Assembly: GCF_003386205.1 (NCBI RefSeq)
Contig: NZ_QRDY01000006.1
Coordinates: 228,666 to 292,665, forward strand
Origin: Cohnella lupini
Lineage (GTDB): Bacteria; Bacillota; Bacilli; Paenibacillales; Paenibacillaceae
Length of the DNA stretch: 64,000 nt
Reading direction: 5' to 3'
Shown here piece by piece: positions 1 through 8,710 of the stretch (position 1 is the stretch's first letter; each line of letters begins with the position of its first letter). The position numbers and the translations under genes are program-made. The notes beneath the pieces are model-generated. The model had not been told where the DNA came from. It saw nothing but the letters and a program-made list of their open reading frames with translations, and made no database searches.

Positions 1-314
1 GGAAGCTCGGGAGGAGCCTCCGGAACGATCGATGACTTCGGCAGCATGCTCGGCTCTTCTCCTATTGCTCTCGCTTTCAATTCCTCTAAGCTGTATGCGG
101 TTCTTTTCTCGAATACGAGAAAATTCAAGAAACGAAGATCGTTCCCCGTCATCTCTCCGATTCTCGATTCCATGACGTCTCGTCGTTGCACGGTTGCAAG
201 AATCGACTGAATCAACTCGTTCTTGGAATGGCTGCTGCAAGTACAATCGTAAGCTTCCGCGATTCTAGTCAACTCGGCAATGTCCGCATAACATAACATG
301 TCGGCCAAGTTCAT
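1..314 (-). CDS. Unidentified protein, N-terminal part (cut by window edge)
   Basis: About 104 residues are visible and the C-terminal end lies outside the window. The protein begins MNLADMLCYADIAEL and is mostly helical and charged, with no signal peptide or membrane segment. I chose the ATG at 314 over the ATG at 320 because GGTGA sits six bases before the former and too close to the latter. An upstream ATG at 332 runs into a stop after three codons. I do not recognise a catalytic motif and cannot assign a function. Codon use resembles the neighbours. Confidence 0.7.
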   Translation of the reverse strand, partial: MNLADMLCYADIAELTRIAEAYDCTCSSHSKNELIQSILATVQRRDVMESRIGEMTGNDLRFLNFLVFEKRTAYSLEELKARAIGEEPSMLPKSSIVPEAPPEL

Positions 315-416
315 CGGCATTCACCGCTTCATGGAGGATTTACATTTCAGTATAGGCGCGGGTTGTCAGTCTTAAACGTTAAATATTCAAGTAGTTTATG
401 CTTTCTGATCGTACGC

Positions 417-439
417 AAAAAAACCGGGCCTTTGCCCGG
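417..439 (-). terminator. Intrinsic terminator after the histidine phosphatase gene
   Basis: On the minus strand a CCGGGC/GCCCGG stem with a 4-nt loop is followed by seven T. It lies 18 bases after the stop codon and ends the sigma/anti-sigma/phosphatase operon. Confidence 0.9.
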
Positions 440-456
440 ATTCTCGGAGTCTTGAT

Positions 457-1056
457 TTATATAGAAGTTTCCGTCGCTAAATGCAGCGTGCAATTATGAA
501 GCACCGGCTTCCAGATTGCCTGTTCATTCTCAATTATGGTAAGCGACATGTTGAGCAAGTGGGAATCCGTTAGGTCTGCACAGAGAGATTGAAGCATTCT
601 TCCCAGAAAACTACCATGAGAGACGACTAACCATGCCTCACCCGGATGTTTCTCTAACATCTCGTCAACGAACCGATGCCCGCGTTCCTTGATTGATTCA
701 TCGTTCTCCTGATCGGGAACCAATCTTCGCCAATCCGCGCCCCAGCGGGTCATACGCTCCGCTTCCGTCGTTCCTTCCGCTTGACCGAAGGAACGTTCCC
801 GCAATCGCGCGTCCTTGATTACCGGGAGCCCAAGCCGGTCGGACAAGATCTCGGCCGTCTTCATAGCGCGCTGTAAGTCGCTGCTATAGATTCCGTTCCA
901 TGCTTGCCCTTCACGTGCTAGCCGATCTGCTAGAAGGCGAGCTTGCTCTTCTCCCTCCGCGCTTAACGGAATATCCGTAACTCCTTGGATTTTACCTATT
1001 TGGTTCCATTCCGTAATCCCATGCCGTACCCATCCGATTCTCGTTGCCTGCATCAT
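457..1056 (-). CDS. Histidine phosphatase family protein (phosphoglycerate mutase-like)
   Basis: A 199-residue single-domain protein of the histidine phosphatase superfamily. The phosphate-accepting motif RHG is at residues 11-13, with His12 the expected phosphohistidine. The second histidine motif SHG is near residue 146, and an acidic RERSFG segment is near 85. The open frame extends 24 codons upstream, but the start at 1056 has an AGGGTG site and its ATG overlaps the stop of the anti-sigma gene (ATGATG/TGA), so the two are translationally coupled. It is the third gene of an operon with an ECF sigma factor and its anti-sigma factor. Substrate cannot be told: cobalamin-type, broad acid phosphatase and phosphoglycerate mutase activities share this fold. 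Confidence 0.85.
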   Translation of the reverse strand: MMQATRIGWVRHGITEWNQIGKIQGVTDIPLSAEGEEQARLLADRLAREGQAWNGIYSSDLQRAMKTAEILSDRLGLPVIKDARLRERSFGQAEGTTEAERMTRWGADWRRLVPDQENDESIKERGHRFVDEMLEKHPGEAWLVVSHGSFLGRMLQSLCADLTDSHLLNMSLTIIENEQAIWKPVLHNCTLHLATETSI

Positions 1057-1655
1057 GTACGCACCCTGGAGAACCAATTCAAAATAAGCAGCGTCATGAT
1101 CATTCCGACGATCGAGAACGCGACCCAATATTCCGGCGTGGCGGGCGAAACCGTCAGCATGATCGGATCGCTCAAGCTTGCCATCGGGACTTCAAGGTGT
1201 ATGCTGTCTCCCCCTTGATGGCTGGCGGCGAACGCGTTCGCCGAATCGATCAGCGCCGTGCCGTCTTCGCTAGTGCCGCCGATACGGCCGAACGCGGTAT
1301 ATAGAAATCCGCAAACAAATAGCGCAAACAATGCCGCGAGAATACCTGCTACTTTCTTTCTGAAAGCAAAAGAGAAGGAATAGGTGCGGCGAACAGCCGG
1401 CATATACCAGCTCTGTTCGGAATAAATGCGGTTCATTACGTTCTGATTCATCCATTCGGACGAGACGGGTTCATCCTCCAGAGCTTCGTTAAACGGCAAT
1501 TCTTGAATCAATAGGGCGCTTTCTTCCCAAATGCTGAACTCTTCCGCGCATTCGCTACACCCGTGCACATGCAAATCTACGGCGAGTCGTTCGGCGGAAT
1601 CCTCGGGTAAGTCCCGGTAAATTCCGAACCATTCCGCGGCTTCTTCGCATTTCAT
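1053..1655 (-). CDS. Anti-sigma factor with zinc-finger (zf-HC2) domain, membrane bound
   Basis: A 200-residue putative anti-sigma factor for the ECF sigma factor encoded just upstream. The N-terminal zinc-binding anti-sigma motif is HxxxCxxC at His29, Cys33 and Cys36. A hydrophobic segment at about 102-122 and a second at about 176-195 should anchor it in the membrane with roughly 55 residues between them. The start ATG overlaps the sigma gene stop by 4 bases, the usual arrangement for a sigma/anti-sigma pair. By analogy with RsiW-like proteins it would hold the sigma factor at the membrane until released. The inducing signal is unknown. No protease recognition site can be identified by eye. 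Confidence 0.85.
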   Translation of the reverse strand: MKCEEAAEWFGIYRDLPEDSAERLAVDLHVHGCSECAEEFSIWEESALLIQELPFNEALEDEPVSSEWMNQNVMNRIYSEQSWYMPAVRRTYSFSFAFRKKVAGILAALFALFVCGFLYTAFGRIGGTSEDGTALIDSANAFAASHQGGDSIHLEVPMASLSDPIMLTVSPATPEYWVAFSIVGMIMTLLILNWFSRVRT

Positions 1656-2251
1656 CGCAGCTTCATCTCCTCGTACTCCTTCATCAAGGCCGGTTCGGCA
1701 AAGTACGATTCCAACTGTGTCTTCACACTGGCCCTAGCCCGGAACAACAACGATTTGACGGAACTGACCGTCTGTCCTAGAATGTTGGCGATCTCTTGGT
1801 AGTCCATCCCATCGTACTCCCGCAATATGAGCGCTGAGCGCTGCTTCTCGGGCAAACTATTGATGGCCTCTCGTACCATGGAAACCTTCTCGTTGCGCAG
1901 CAACCGCTGCTCGGGCGCCTCTTCGAAAGGCGCGGCTGGTATGTATGTGGAGTCGTCTAGCGATACGTGCGCCGTCTTCTGCTTGCGCAATTCGCTAAGA
2001 ACCGTATTTCGTGCTATCGTATATAGCCAAGTTGAAAAGGACGCGTCTACTTCCCGAAAGGAATGCAAGCTCCTGAAGGCTTTGTAAAAGGTTTCGGAAC
2101 TAATATCCTCCGCCAGTATTTCCAGTTTGGCGCTCTTAAGCATGTGATATACGAAGGATAATATCTTCTTCTGATATCGTCCCATTAACGTAGAATACAT
2201 ATCTACGTTGCCGTCTTTGATTTCCCGTATTAATTGGGAATCGGTCATCAT
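1652..2251 (-). CDS. ECF-type RNA polymerase sigma factor
   Basis: A 199-residue sigma-70 family factor with region 2 (about residues 25-95, including the AEDISSETFYKAF and FSTWLYTIARN segments) and region 4 (about 125-180, including LPEKQRSALILREYDG and a helix-turn-helix with VSSVKSLLFRAR). Regions 1 and 3 are missing, as in ECF (group 4) factors. Two ATG codons are adjacent; both are served by the GGGGGAGGG site 8-11 bases upstream. The anti-sigma gene follows with a 4-base overlap. ECF operons are often autoregulated, but I cannot define its promoter with certainty. The regulon is unknown. Confidence 0.9.
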   Translation of the reverse strand: MMTDSQLIREIKDGNVDMYSTLMGRYQKKILSFVYHMLKSAKLEILAEDISSETFYKAFRSLHSFREVDASFSTWLYTIARNTVLSELRKQKTAHVSLDDSTYIPAAPFEEAPEQRLLRNEKVSMVREAINSLPEKQRSALILREYDGMDYQEIANILGQTVSSVKSLLFRARASVKTQLESYFAEPALMKEYEEMKLR

Positions 2252-2295
2252 ATCCGCGACCCTCCCCCGTGTCAGGGTGAACGTTCGCAGCCGGT

Positions 2296-2313
2296 GGGTA
2301 TAAAGTTATACCG
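2296..2313. promoter_or_regulatory. Inverted repeat upstream of the sigma factor gene
   Basis: GGTATA-AAGT-TATACC forms a short perfect inverted repeat about 45-60 bases upstream of the sigma factor start. It lies where an operator or promoter element would be expected. No activity is proven. Confidence 0.35.
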
Positions 2314-2568
2314 GCCAAAAACGAAAAAGTTGCGCTTTACGGCGCATGAAAGTTTGTAAACCAGTATTTTACAAATTCTATATGCTATTGTAACACAGGT
2401 CGTTGGGCTCTGAGCTTAAAAATTTCTCAAATTTTGCAGGGAAATGTGTCCTTTACATGCCTATCGACCTATTTCCTTCTTCTGATTTGACGATATCCCT
2501 TCCGTTCAGGTTCATTTTTGCAAAAACGGGTTTATTTCCGTTCAAGTTGAAGCCGTTTTTCCCGGCAC

Positions 2569-2594
2569 AAAAAAAAATCCACCCCGAAGGGTGG
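2569..2594 (-). terminator. Terminator of the candidate small RNA
   Basis: Stem CCACCC/GGGTGG (2579-2584 with 2589-2594), UUCG loop on the minus strand, then a T tract of nine. It is about 150 bases past the tyrA terminator, so it does not serve tyrA. Confidence 0.9.
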
Positions 2595-2642
2595 TTGCAC
2601 ATAGTGCTAGGATTGGATAGGAGTGGAGAGAAACCATACTGT
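2569..2642 (-). ncRNA. Candidate small regulatory RNA, about 74 nt
   Basis: A consensus sigma-A promoter (-10 at 2649-2654) predicts transcription starting near 2642 on the minus strand. The transcript ends at a strong terminator at 2569-2594 whose CCACCC/GGGTGG stem is capped by a UUCG tetraloop and followed by nine T. Between them are a C-rich, apparently unpaired segment (UCUCUCCACUCCUAUCC, about 2616-2632) and a small GCAC-UAU-GUGC hairpin. The only ATG has no ribosome site and its frame runs through the terminator, so a peptide is unlikely. The C-rich part is complementary in style to Shine-Dalgarno sequences, as in FsrA, RoxS/RsaE and RsaI. Targets are unknown. Confidence 0.7.
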
Positions 2643-2648
2643 ACTTTT

Positions 2649-2677
2649 ATTATATGTATACGTTTTCATTTTGTCAA
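2649..2677 (-). promoter_or_regulatory. Consensus sigma-A promoter of the small RNA
   Basis: TTGACA at 2672-2677 and TATAAT at 2649-2654, separated by exactly 17 bases, all read on the minus strand. Both hexamers match the consensus perfectly. Confidence 0.9.
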
Positions 2678-2710
2678 TAAGCGTTTACATTTAATTTTAA
2701 AGCGTTTACA
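2655..2710 (-). promoter_or_regulatory. Three cre-like operators spaced 21 bp
   Basis: Read on the minus strand: TGAAAACGTATACA (2655-2668, in the promoter spacer), TGTAAACGCTTATT (2676-2689, over the -35) and TGTAAACGCTTTAA (2697-2710). Their centres are 21 bp apart, two helical turns, so all face the same side. Against the cre pattern TGWNANCGNTNWCA they have 1, 2 and 1 mismatches. They would suit CcpA or another LacI-family repressor. Confidence 0.65.
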
Positions 2711-2738
2711 GCATGTATTATCCCGGATCTTAACCAGC

Positions 2739-2779
2739 AAAAAAAAGAGGATGCTGCGAACTCTACGCGCAGCCTCCTC
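2739..2779 (-). terminator. Terminator after tyrA
   Basis: A 12-base stem (GAGGAGGCTGCG pairing with CGCAGCATCCTC, one mismatch) followed by eight T on the minus strand, just after the tyrA stop. It ends the trp-hisC-tyrA transcript. Confidence 0.9.
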
Positions 2780-2786
2780 AAGACCG

Positions 2787-3923
2787 TTACATATGAACGG
2801 CGTAGTTCAATGATTTCAATAATGCAGTCGCCTTGTCCTGATCTTCGGACTGTTGGAACGATAATCGCAGAACTCCCGGCACGTCTTCCCTGCTCTCGAT
2901 GATTTGCAGATTACTGAGGTTGATCTTGGCTTGCCCGAGTTCCGTCGCGATCTTGCCGATGATACCAGGATGATCAGGAACGTCAACGTAACATTCATAG
3001 ATCGAAGTGATCATTCCCTTGCGGCGTTCCGGAAGCTGGCTCCTGAATTGACCGGCGCGGCGGAATTGCTCCGCCACTCCTTCACCGTCCCCTTCTTCGA
3101 GCAGGCTAGCGAAACGTTCCATCTCACCTTGCCAATCCCGGACCAGCTTGAGCATAACTTCGCGGTTATTGAGCAGAATATCTCGCCAGATGACGGGATC
3201 TCCGGAAGCTATTCTTGTAATATCCCTGAAACCGCCGGCCGCCAGCATTCTATATAACTCGTTCGATTCATTGTATCCCGCGATCTGATTAACGAGAGCG
3301 ACCGCGATCATATGAGGCAAATGACTGATCGCGCCTACAATATCGTCATGCAGTACGGCGTCCGTCTTCACGATGTGGGCTCGCGTCCATTTCAACAGCT
3401 TCTCCAGCTTGAGAATGTGCTCCTCTGATGTGCCTTCCGTAGGCGTCAGCACGTAATAAGCATTCTCCAACAGATGCAAGCTTGCGGCTTCCACTCCGGA
3501 ACGCTCGGATCCGGCCATCGGGTGTCCCCCGATGAATACCGCTCCACGAGGCAACAATTTATCCGCATGACGGACGACGGACGCTTTCGTGCTCCCTACG
3601 TCCGTAACGATGCAGCCAGCCTTTAACGGAAGGCTGGCCAGCTCGTCCACGTATTCCTCCAGTCTGCCGACGGGTACGCACAGAAACAAGAAATCCGCGT
3701 CCTTGGACGCCTCCTCGACGGAGGTCGTCGCCCAATCAACGACTCCGCGTGCGACGTACTTCTCCGTCGATGCGGCATTGACCGAATGGCCGACGACTTC
3801 GACTCCGGGTTTGCCTTTGAAGCAAAGCGCAAGCGATCCGCCGATCAAGCCGACTCCGAAGATGGCGATTTTCAATCGTAAAGATTCCTTCGATTCCGTA
3901 AAGTCGCTAAATTCTCCGCTCAT
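2787..3923 (-). CDS. tyrA: Prephenate dehydrogenase
   Basis: A 378-residue cytosolic enzyme that converts prephenate to 4-hydroxyphenylpyruvate with NAD+ in tyrosine synthesis. The Rossmann motif GVGLIGG is at residues 23-29, the GHPMAGSERSG substrate segment is near 137, and an ACT domain from about 308 ends the protein. The ACT domain fits the Bacillus-type enzyme regulated by tyrosine. It is the last gene of the trpEDCFBA-hisC-tyrA run and starts 4 bases after the hisC stop. B. subtilis places aroE next; here a terminator follows instead. Confidence 0.95.
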   Translation of the reverse strand: MSGEFSDFTESKESLRLKIAIFGVGLIGGSLALCFKGKPGVEVVGHSVNAASTEKYVARGVVDWATTSVEEASKDADFLFLCVPVGRLEEYVDELASLPLKAGCIVTDVGSTKASVVRHADKLLPRGAVFIGGHPMAGSERSGVEAASLHLLENAYYVLTPTEGTSEEHILKLEKLLKWTRAHIVKTDAVLHDDIVGAISHLPHMIAVALVNQIAGYNESNELYRMLAAGGFRDITRIASGDPVIWRDILLNNREVMLKLVRDWQGEMERFASLLEEGDGEGVAEQFRRAGQFRSQLPERRKGMITSIYECYVDVPDHPGIIGKIATELGQAKINLSNLQIIESREDVPGVLRLSFQQSEDQDKATALLKSLNYAVHM

Positions 3924-3927
3924 GCCT

Positions 3928-5025
3928 TCACACCTTTACCGCGATTTCTTGCAGCACGGCTGTCAGCGCGGCGATTACTTTCTCGTTCTGTTCTTGGCTT
4001 CCGACCGTTATCCTTATATGCGTAGGGTATAGCTTATGGCCGGCTCTCACGATGATGCCTTTGCGGAGCAATGCATCGAATACTTCCTGGCCCGGTCTTT
4101 TCACGTCGACCATGATAAAATTCCCGTATGCCGGGAACGCGGGCAATCCGAGCTCGGCGAACGAGCTGTTGAAGTACGCCAAGCCTTGCTTGTTCGCCGC
4201 GCGGCATTCCTCGATGAACGACTCGTCCGCCAGTGCCGCTAGAGCGGCCGCCTGACCGAAGCGAGACGTGTTGAAAGGCTCTCTCACCTGGTTGATGCTT
4301 CGTATGACGTCGGGACGACCGATTCCATAACCGATACGAAGCGATGCTAAACCGTAAATTTTGGAGAAAGTGCGCAGAACGATAACGTTAGGGTATTTCT
4401 TAAGCAACTTTATGACATCCGGAAACGCAGGATCTTCGATATATTCGCAATAGGCTTCGTCCAATACGACGAGAACGTTGCTCGGAACCCGGGATAGGAA
4501 CCTCTCGACTTCGTCCGCGACGTTGATCGTGCCCGTAGGGTTGTTCGGGTTGCATATCCAGATGACTTTCGTCTTGTCCGTTACGCGTTCGAGCATCGCA
4601 TTCAGATCGTGGGTTCCCTCTTTGAGCGGCACCTCGATGATGACGGCGTTCTCGATCTGAGCGTTATGCTTGTATTGAGGAAACGTCTGGTCCGCCATGA
4701 TCGTCTCGTCCCCGGGAACGAGAAAAGCGCGAGCGATCATCAGTATAATTTCATCCGAACCGGCACCAAATATCACTTGGTCGGCGTTCACGTCGAATTT
4801 GCGCGCGATGGCATCCGTAAGCTCCACTGCTGCTCCATCCGGGTATATGCTGATGTTATCCAGCTCCCGAACGATGGCTTCCTTCGCCTTCGGGGAACTG
4901 CCGAACGGATTTTCGTTGGAAGCCAGCTTGATGACTTCGGTTAATCCCAGCTCTCGTTTCACGTCGTCGACGGGTTTGCCGGGCTGGTAAACGGGCAAAT
5001 GAACAATATTCGGTTTCGGAATCAT
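3928..5025 (-). CDS. hisC: Histidinol-phosphate / aromatic aminotransferase
   Basis: A 365-residue PLP-dependent fold-type I aminotransferase. It transaminates imidazole acetol phosphate in histidine synthesis and, by analogy with the supraoperon enzyme of B. subtilis, probably also the aromatic 2-oxo acids. The PLP lysine is Lys222 in TFSKIYGLASLRIGYG; NPNNPTG at about 159-165 and LDEAYCEY near 188 are family motifs. The frame opens 33 codons further upstream, but AGGAGGG lies 7 bases before the ATG at 5025 and HisC proteins begin about there. Its position between trpA and tyrA supports the double role. Confidence 0.93.
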   Translation of the reverse strand: MIPKPNIVHLPVYQPGKPVDDVKRELGLTEVIKLASNENPFGSSPKAKEAIVRELDNISIYPDGAAVELTDAIARKFDVNADQVIFGAGSDEIILMIARAFLVPGDETIMADQTFPQYKHNAQIENAVIIEVPLKEGTHDLNAMLERVTDKTKVIWICNPNNPTGTINVADEVERFLSRVPSNVLVVLDEAYCEYIEDPAFPDVIKLLKKYPNVIVLRTFSKIYGLASLRIGYGIGRPDVIRSINQVREPFNTSRFGQAAALAALADESFIEECRAANKQGLAYFNSSFAELGLPAFPAYGNFIMVDVKRPGQEVFDALLRKGIIVRAGHKLYPTHIRITVGSQEQNEKVIAALTAVLQEIAVKV

Positions 5026-5173
5026 GTGGGTCCCTCCTAAGATCGCGACAAACGGAGCGTTCGGATCCGCCGAAGGCGGAACGTCATTCGCTCCGAATGG
5101 AAATGTTATTCTATTCTGACACATCGACGCGTCACTGTACAGACGATATTACGATTCAAGGAAATAGGAAAGT

Positions 5174-6019
5174 TTAGGAAGCCGACGTTCTCGGTTTTAA
5201 TTCCGCGATGAAATCCTGTATTTGTTGAATACCTTGTTTGCGCTCGCTTTCGTTATCGGAAGTCAGAAGGGGTAAAGCCTCCTCCACTTGCCTGACTATG
5301 GCGCTGCCCACGATAACTCCGTCGCACTGACCGGCGAAACGCTCCGCGTGCTCGCGGGAGGAGATGCCGAAGCCAACGCAGATCGGAACCGATGCCGCTC
5401 TGCGTACCGTGCTCAGAAACTGGTCGATGCCTTCATGGAAGGTTGAACGGACGCCGGTCACCCCCAACGACGAAACGCAGTAGACGAATCCTTTGGCATT
5501 GGCGGCGATCCGTTCCACGCGCGCTTCGGACGTCGGCGCGACAAGCGGAATCAAGTGGATGCCGCTGGCTTCCGCAAGCGCGCGGGTTTCGGAGTCTTCC
5601 TCCAAGGGCAGATCCGGAATAATCACACCGCTGAACCCGTGTTCCTTCAGAAGCTCAAAGAATCTCTCTAAACCAAGTTGCAACGCCGGGTTGAAATAGC
5701 TGAACAGGATGAATGGCATCTTGACGCCGCGAGCGCGTGCGCTTGAGGCGACGGTCATGCAATCGGTAAGGCTGATGCGGTTCTTAAGCGCCCGTTCGGA
5801 AGCGCGCTGAATGACGGGACCGTCCGCGAGCGGATCGGAATACGGAACGCCGAGCTCGATCATATGCGCCCCGGCGGCTTCCGCCGCTTGAACCAAGGCT
5901 ACCGACGTGTCCAGATCGGGATCACCCATCGTCATGAACGGGATAAGCGCCGTTTCCCCTTTGATTTTCAATTGAGCGAATACGGCATCTATCGCGTTAG
6001 GTACGGTTGTCGTGCTCAT
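5174..6019 (-). CDS. trpA: Tryptophan synthase alpha subunit
   Basis: A 281-residue TIM-barrel subunit that splits indole-3-glycerol phosphate and passes indole to TrpB. The catalytic acid pair is Glu55 (in [16 protein letters not shown]) and Asp66 of the same segment. The phosphate-binding GFGISS lies near residue 213. The start overlaps the trpB stop by 4 bases, so the two subunits are translationally coupled. Length is normal for the family. About 150 bases separate it from hisC; this gap holds a small GC stem but no T tract, so read-through to hisC is expected. Confidence 0.97.
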   Translation of the reverse strand: MSTTTVPNAIDAVFAQLKIKGETALIPFMTMGDPDLDTSVALVQAAEAAGAHMIELGVPYSDPLADGPVIQRASERALKNRISLTDCMTVASSARARGVKMPFILFSYFNPALQLGLERFFELLKEHGFSGVIIPDLPLEEDSETRALAEASGIHLIPLVAPTSEARVERIAANAKGFVYCVSSLGVTGVRSTFHEGIDQFLSTVRRAASVPICVGFGISSREHAERFAGQCDGVIVGSAIVRQVEEALPLLTSDNESERKQGIQQIQDFIAELKPRTSAS

Positions 6020-7230
6020 GGCTGCGTTCCCTCCTCTGCCGCTAGGTAAGACATGATGGACTCCACGTCTTTATCTCCGCGTCCGGACAAGCTGACGACG
6101 ATGATCTCATCCTTGTTCATAACTGGAGCGATCTTAAGCACCTGAGCGATCGCGTGAGCGGACTCCAGCGCGGGAATGATGCCTTCCATCCGGGATAACA
6201 AGCTTAACGCGTCCAATGCTTCTTTGTCGGTGATCGGTACGTATTCCGCCCGCTTCGTGTCTTTCAAATAAGCATGCTCCGGCCCGATACCGGGGTAATC
6301 GAGTCCTGCAGAGATGGAATGAGCCGGCAACACTTGCCCGCCTTCGTCCTGCAGCACGTAACTCATGGAGCCTTGGAAGACGCCGGGACGACCTTTGGTC
6401 ATCGTGGCCGCGTGCTCCTCGGTATCTACTCCCCTGCCCGCTGCTTCTACGCCTAGAAGCTTAACGCTCGCATCTTCGATGAACGGGTGGAAAATACCGA
6501 TGGCGTTGCTCCCGCCTCCGACCGCCGCCACGACGACATCCGGCAAGCGACCTTCGGCCTCGAGAATTTGCTCCCTCGATTCCAATCCGATAATCCGTTG
6601 AAAATCACGAACCATCATCGGATAAGGGTGCGGCCCCGTCACGGAACCTAAAATATAGTACGTATCGTCGACATGGCTAACCCAGTATCTTAGCGTTTCG
6701 TTGCAGGCGTCCTTGAGAGTCCGCGTGCCCGACATGACGGGAATGACTTCGGAACCGAGCAGCTTCATTCGGAAAACGTTCAATTGTTGACGCTTCGTGT
6801 CTTCCTCGCCCATGAATACCTTGCACTCGAGCCCCATGAGGGCGGCGACCGTCGCGGAAGCCACGCCGTGTTGACCGGCTCCGGTTTCGGCGATGACTTT
6901 TTTCTTGCCCATGCGTTTCGCGAGAACCGCTTGTCCGATCGTGTTGTTGATTTTATGCGCTCCGGTATGGTTCAAATCTTCTCGTTTCAGATAGATTTTC
7001 GCCCCGCCGAGATGTTGGGTTAATCTCTCCGCGTAATAGAGCGGCGTCGGACGGCCCGAATATTGTTTCAACAAATAACGGACTTCCTCGAGGAAATCGG
7101 GATCGTCCTTGTATTTCAAATATGCTTCTTCCAGTTCGATTAAAGCGTTCATTAAGGTTTCCGGTACGTATTTTCCGCCGAAGGGACCAAAACGTCCGTG
7201 TTGATCCGGCACTTGACCTGCGTGACTCAT
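6016..7230 (-). CDS. trpB: Tryptophan synthase beta subunit
   Basis: A 404-residue PLP enzyme that condenses indole with serine to give tryptophan. The PLP lysine is Lys93 in HTGAHKINN, and the phosphate-binding GGGSNAIG loop is near residue 238. The N-terminal [16 protein letters not shown] motif is typical of TrpB1, the form that pairs with TrpA. Both ends overlap neighbours by 4 bases (trpF upstream, trpA downstream). No missing residues were seen. Confidence 0.97.
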   Translation of the reverse strand: MSHAGQVPDQHGRFGPFGGKYVPETLMNALIELEEAYLKYKDDPDFLEEVRYLLKQYSGRPTPLYYAERLTQHLGGAKIYLKREDLNHTGAHKINNTIGQAVLAKRMGKKKVIAETGAGQHGVASATVAALMGLECKVFMGEEDTKRQQLNVFRMKLLGSEVIPVMSGTRTLKDACNETLRYWVSHVDDTYYILGSVTGPHPYPMMVRDFQRIIGLESREQILEAEGRLPDVVVAAVGGGSNAIGIFHPFIEDASVKLLGVEAAGRGVDTEEHAATMTKGRPGVFQGSMSYVLQDEGGQVLPAHSISAGLDYPGIGPEHAYLKDTKRAEYVPITDKEALDALSLLSRMEGIIPALESAHAIAQVLKIAPVMNKDEIIVVSLSGRGDKDVESIMSYLAAEEGTQP

Positions 7231-7904
7231 AATCCTCTCACCCTTTCTACGAATGCGGCGATCTTATGGTTATCTTTGACTCCGTCCGTCTCCACGCCGC
7301 TGGAGATATCGACGCCATCGGGTTTGTAATCGGTTATTAGTTGGTCCGCGTTATCCGGATTCAGTCCCCCGGCGATGAACAATCGCAAGCCGTTATTATT
7401 CGCCGCTTCTTGATACGAAGGAATGACATCCCATCGAAAAGCTACGCCGGTACCTCCGCCGGCGGTATCCAAAAGGATCGTGGACACCGCTCCTTTGTAT
7501 GCGGAGAGTCTTTCTGCGCCAATCCGTTCGGAGGTCGCTCCATTAGCTTCGCCGATCGGCAGCGCGCGCCAGACGTCAACCCGGAAGCGCTCGCGCACCT
7601 CTCGGCAGAACTCAGGCGACTCGTCGCCATGCAATTGGACGACGTCGAGAGATACGACGGTTAGAGTATCTTCTAATTGGGCCATAGTCGGATTAACGAA
7701 CACGCCGACCGTCTTGGGCGGTTTGCCGCCGGCCATCGGAATTTGCTTCGCGACGGCTTGGAGAGCGGACGCTTGACCGGGGGAAAGCTGTCTTCTGCTC
7801 GTCGCGAACACGAAGCCGACGTAATCCACCGAAAGCCCGATCATTCCGCGCAAGGTCGCCTCTTCCATGATCCCGCATATTTTCACGATCGACGACTCCG
7901 TCAT
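7227..7904 (-). CDS. trpF: Phosphoribosylanthranilate isomerase
   Basis: A 225-residue TIM-barrel enzyme that converts phosphoribosylanthranilate to CdRP, the third tryptophan step. VKICGI at the N-terminus carries the catalytic cysteine, VQLHGDE is near residue 130, and the C-terminal GGLNPDN and GVDISSGVE segments form the phosphate site. It overlaps trpC by 4 bases upstream and trpB by 4 bases downstream. As in B. subtilis it is a separate protein, not fused to TrpC. Confidence 0.95.
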   Translation of the reverse strand: MTESSIVKICGIMEEATLRGMIGLSVDYVGFVFATSRRQLSPGQASALQAVAKQIPMAGGKPPKTVGVFVNPTMAQLEDTLTVVSLDVVQLHGDESPEFCREVRERFRVDVWRALPIGEANGATSERIGAERLSAYKGAVSTILLDTAGGGTGVAFRWDVIPSYQEAANNNGLRLFIAGGLNPDNADQLITDYKPDGVDISSGVETDGVKDNHKIAAFVERVRGL

Positions 7905-8710
7905 CCGGACGCGCCTTCCTTCTTCGTTATCGGACCGAGCAGCTCGTTTACGGCGTTCCGAACGTTAGATTGACGCATGAAATGCTCGCCGATCAATACC
8001 GCTTGAGCGCCGGCTTCGCGAACGAACGCCACGTCGTCCGTGGACGAGATCGCGCTCTCGCTTACCGCCACGATTCCTTTCGGCAATAAAGCGATCAGCT
8101 CCTCCGTTACTTTCAAGTCCGTGATGAAGGTTTTCAGATCCCGGTTATTGACGCCGATCAGCGAAGCTTTGCCTATGTCCAGGACCATGTCCAATTCCGG
8201 ACGGTTATGCACTTCGACCAGCACGTCGAGCCCGAGGTCCCGCGCGAGGGTATAGAAGGACGAAAGCTGATTTTTCGTCAGAATGGCGGCGATCAACAAA
8301 ATCGCATCGGCTCCGATCAAGCGGGCTTCGTAGATTTGACGCTCGTCTATTGTGAAGTCTTTGCGAAGCAAAGGTACTTTGACCTGTTCGCGAATCCGCT
8401 TGAGATATTCGTTGCTGCCTTGAAAATAATCCGAGTCCGTCAATACGGAGATGCAATCCGTCCCTGCCTCTTCGTATGCTTGAGCTAAGCCGGCGGGATG
8501 GAAATCCGGACGAATAAGGCCTTTGGAAGGACTTGCCTTCTTTACTTCCGCGATTAGGCCGACCGGACGATTGCGACCGATCAAGGCTTGCTCGAAGCCT
8601 CGGCAAGATTCGAGTCCGGCGATCGTTCTTTCGGCTTGGCCGATGTTAAGGCTTTTTTTAAGCGCCGACACTTCTTCGTGTTTGGTGGCGACGATGCGAT
8701 CAAGAAACAT
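7901..8710 (-). CDS. trpC: Indole-3-glycerol phosphate synthase
   Basis: A 269-residue TIM-barrel enzyme that closes the indole ring from CdRP. Catalytic-site segments visible are EVKKASPSKG near residue 54, LLRKDF near 115 and LIGVNNRDLKT near 188. The start overlaps the end of trpD by 11 bases and the stop overlaps trpF by 4. Length is typical. It is part of the uninterrupted trpEDCFBA run. Confidence 0.96.
   Translation of the reverse strand: MFLDRIVATKHEEVSALKKSLNIGQAERTIAGLESCRGFEQALIGRNRPVGLIAEVKKASPSKGLIRPDFHPAGLAQAYEEAGTDCISVLTDSDYFQGSNEYLKRIREQVKVPLLRKDFTIDERQIYEARLIGADAILLIAAILTKNQLSSFYTLARDLGLDVLVEVHNRPELDMVLDIGKASLIGVNNRDLKTFITDLKVTEELIALLPKGIVAVSESAISSTDDVAFVREAGAQAVLIGEHFMRQSNVRNAVNELLGPITKKEGASG

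Noticed and set aside
2403..2813. 136-codon plus-strand open frame
   Set aside because: No ribosome site, runs across the tyrA terminator, the small-RNA promoter and its terminator, and has no recognisable protein features.
5026..5124. 33-codon N-terminal extension of HisC
   Set aside because: Not part of the family, and AGGAGGG sits correctly for the internal ATG at 5025.
5026..5173. Internal terminator between trpA and hisC
   Set aside because: A GATCCGCC/GGCGGAAC stem exists but no T tract follows; read-through is more likely.
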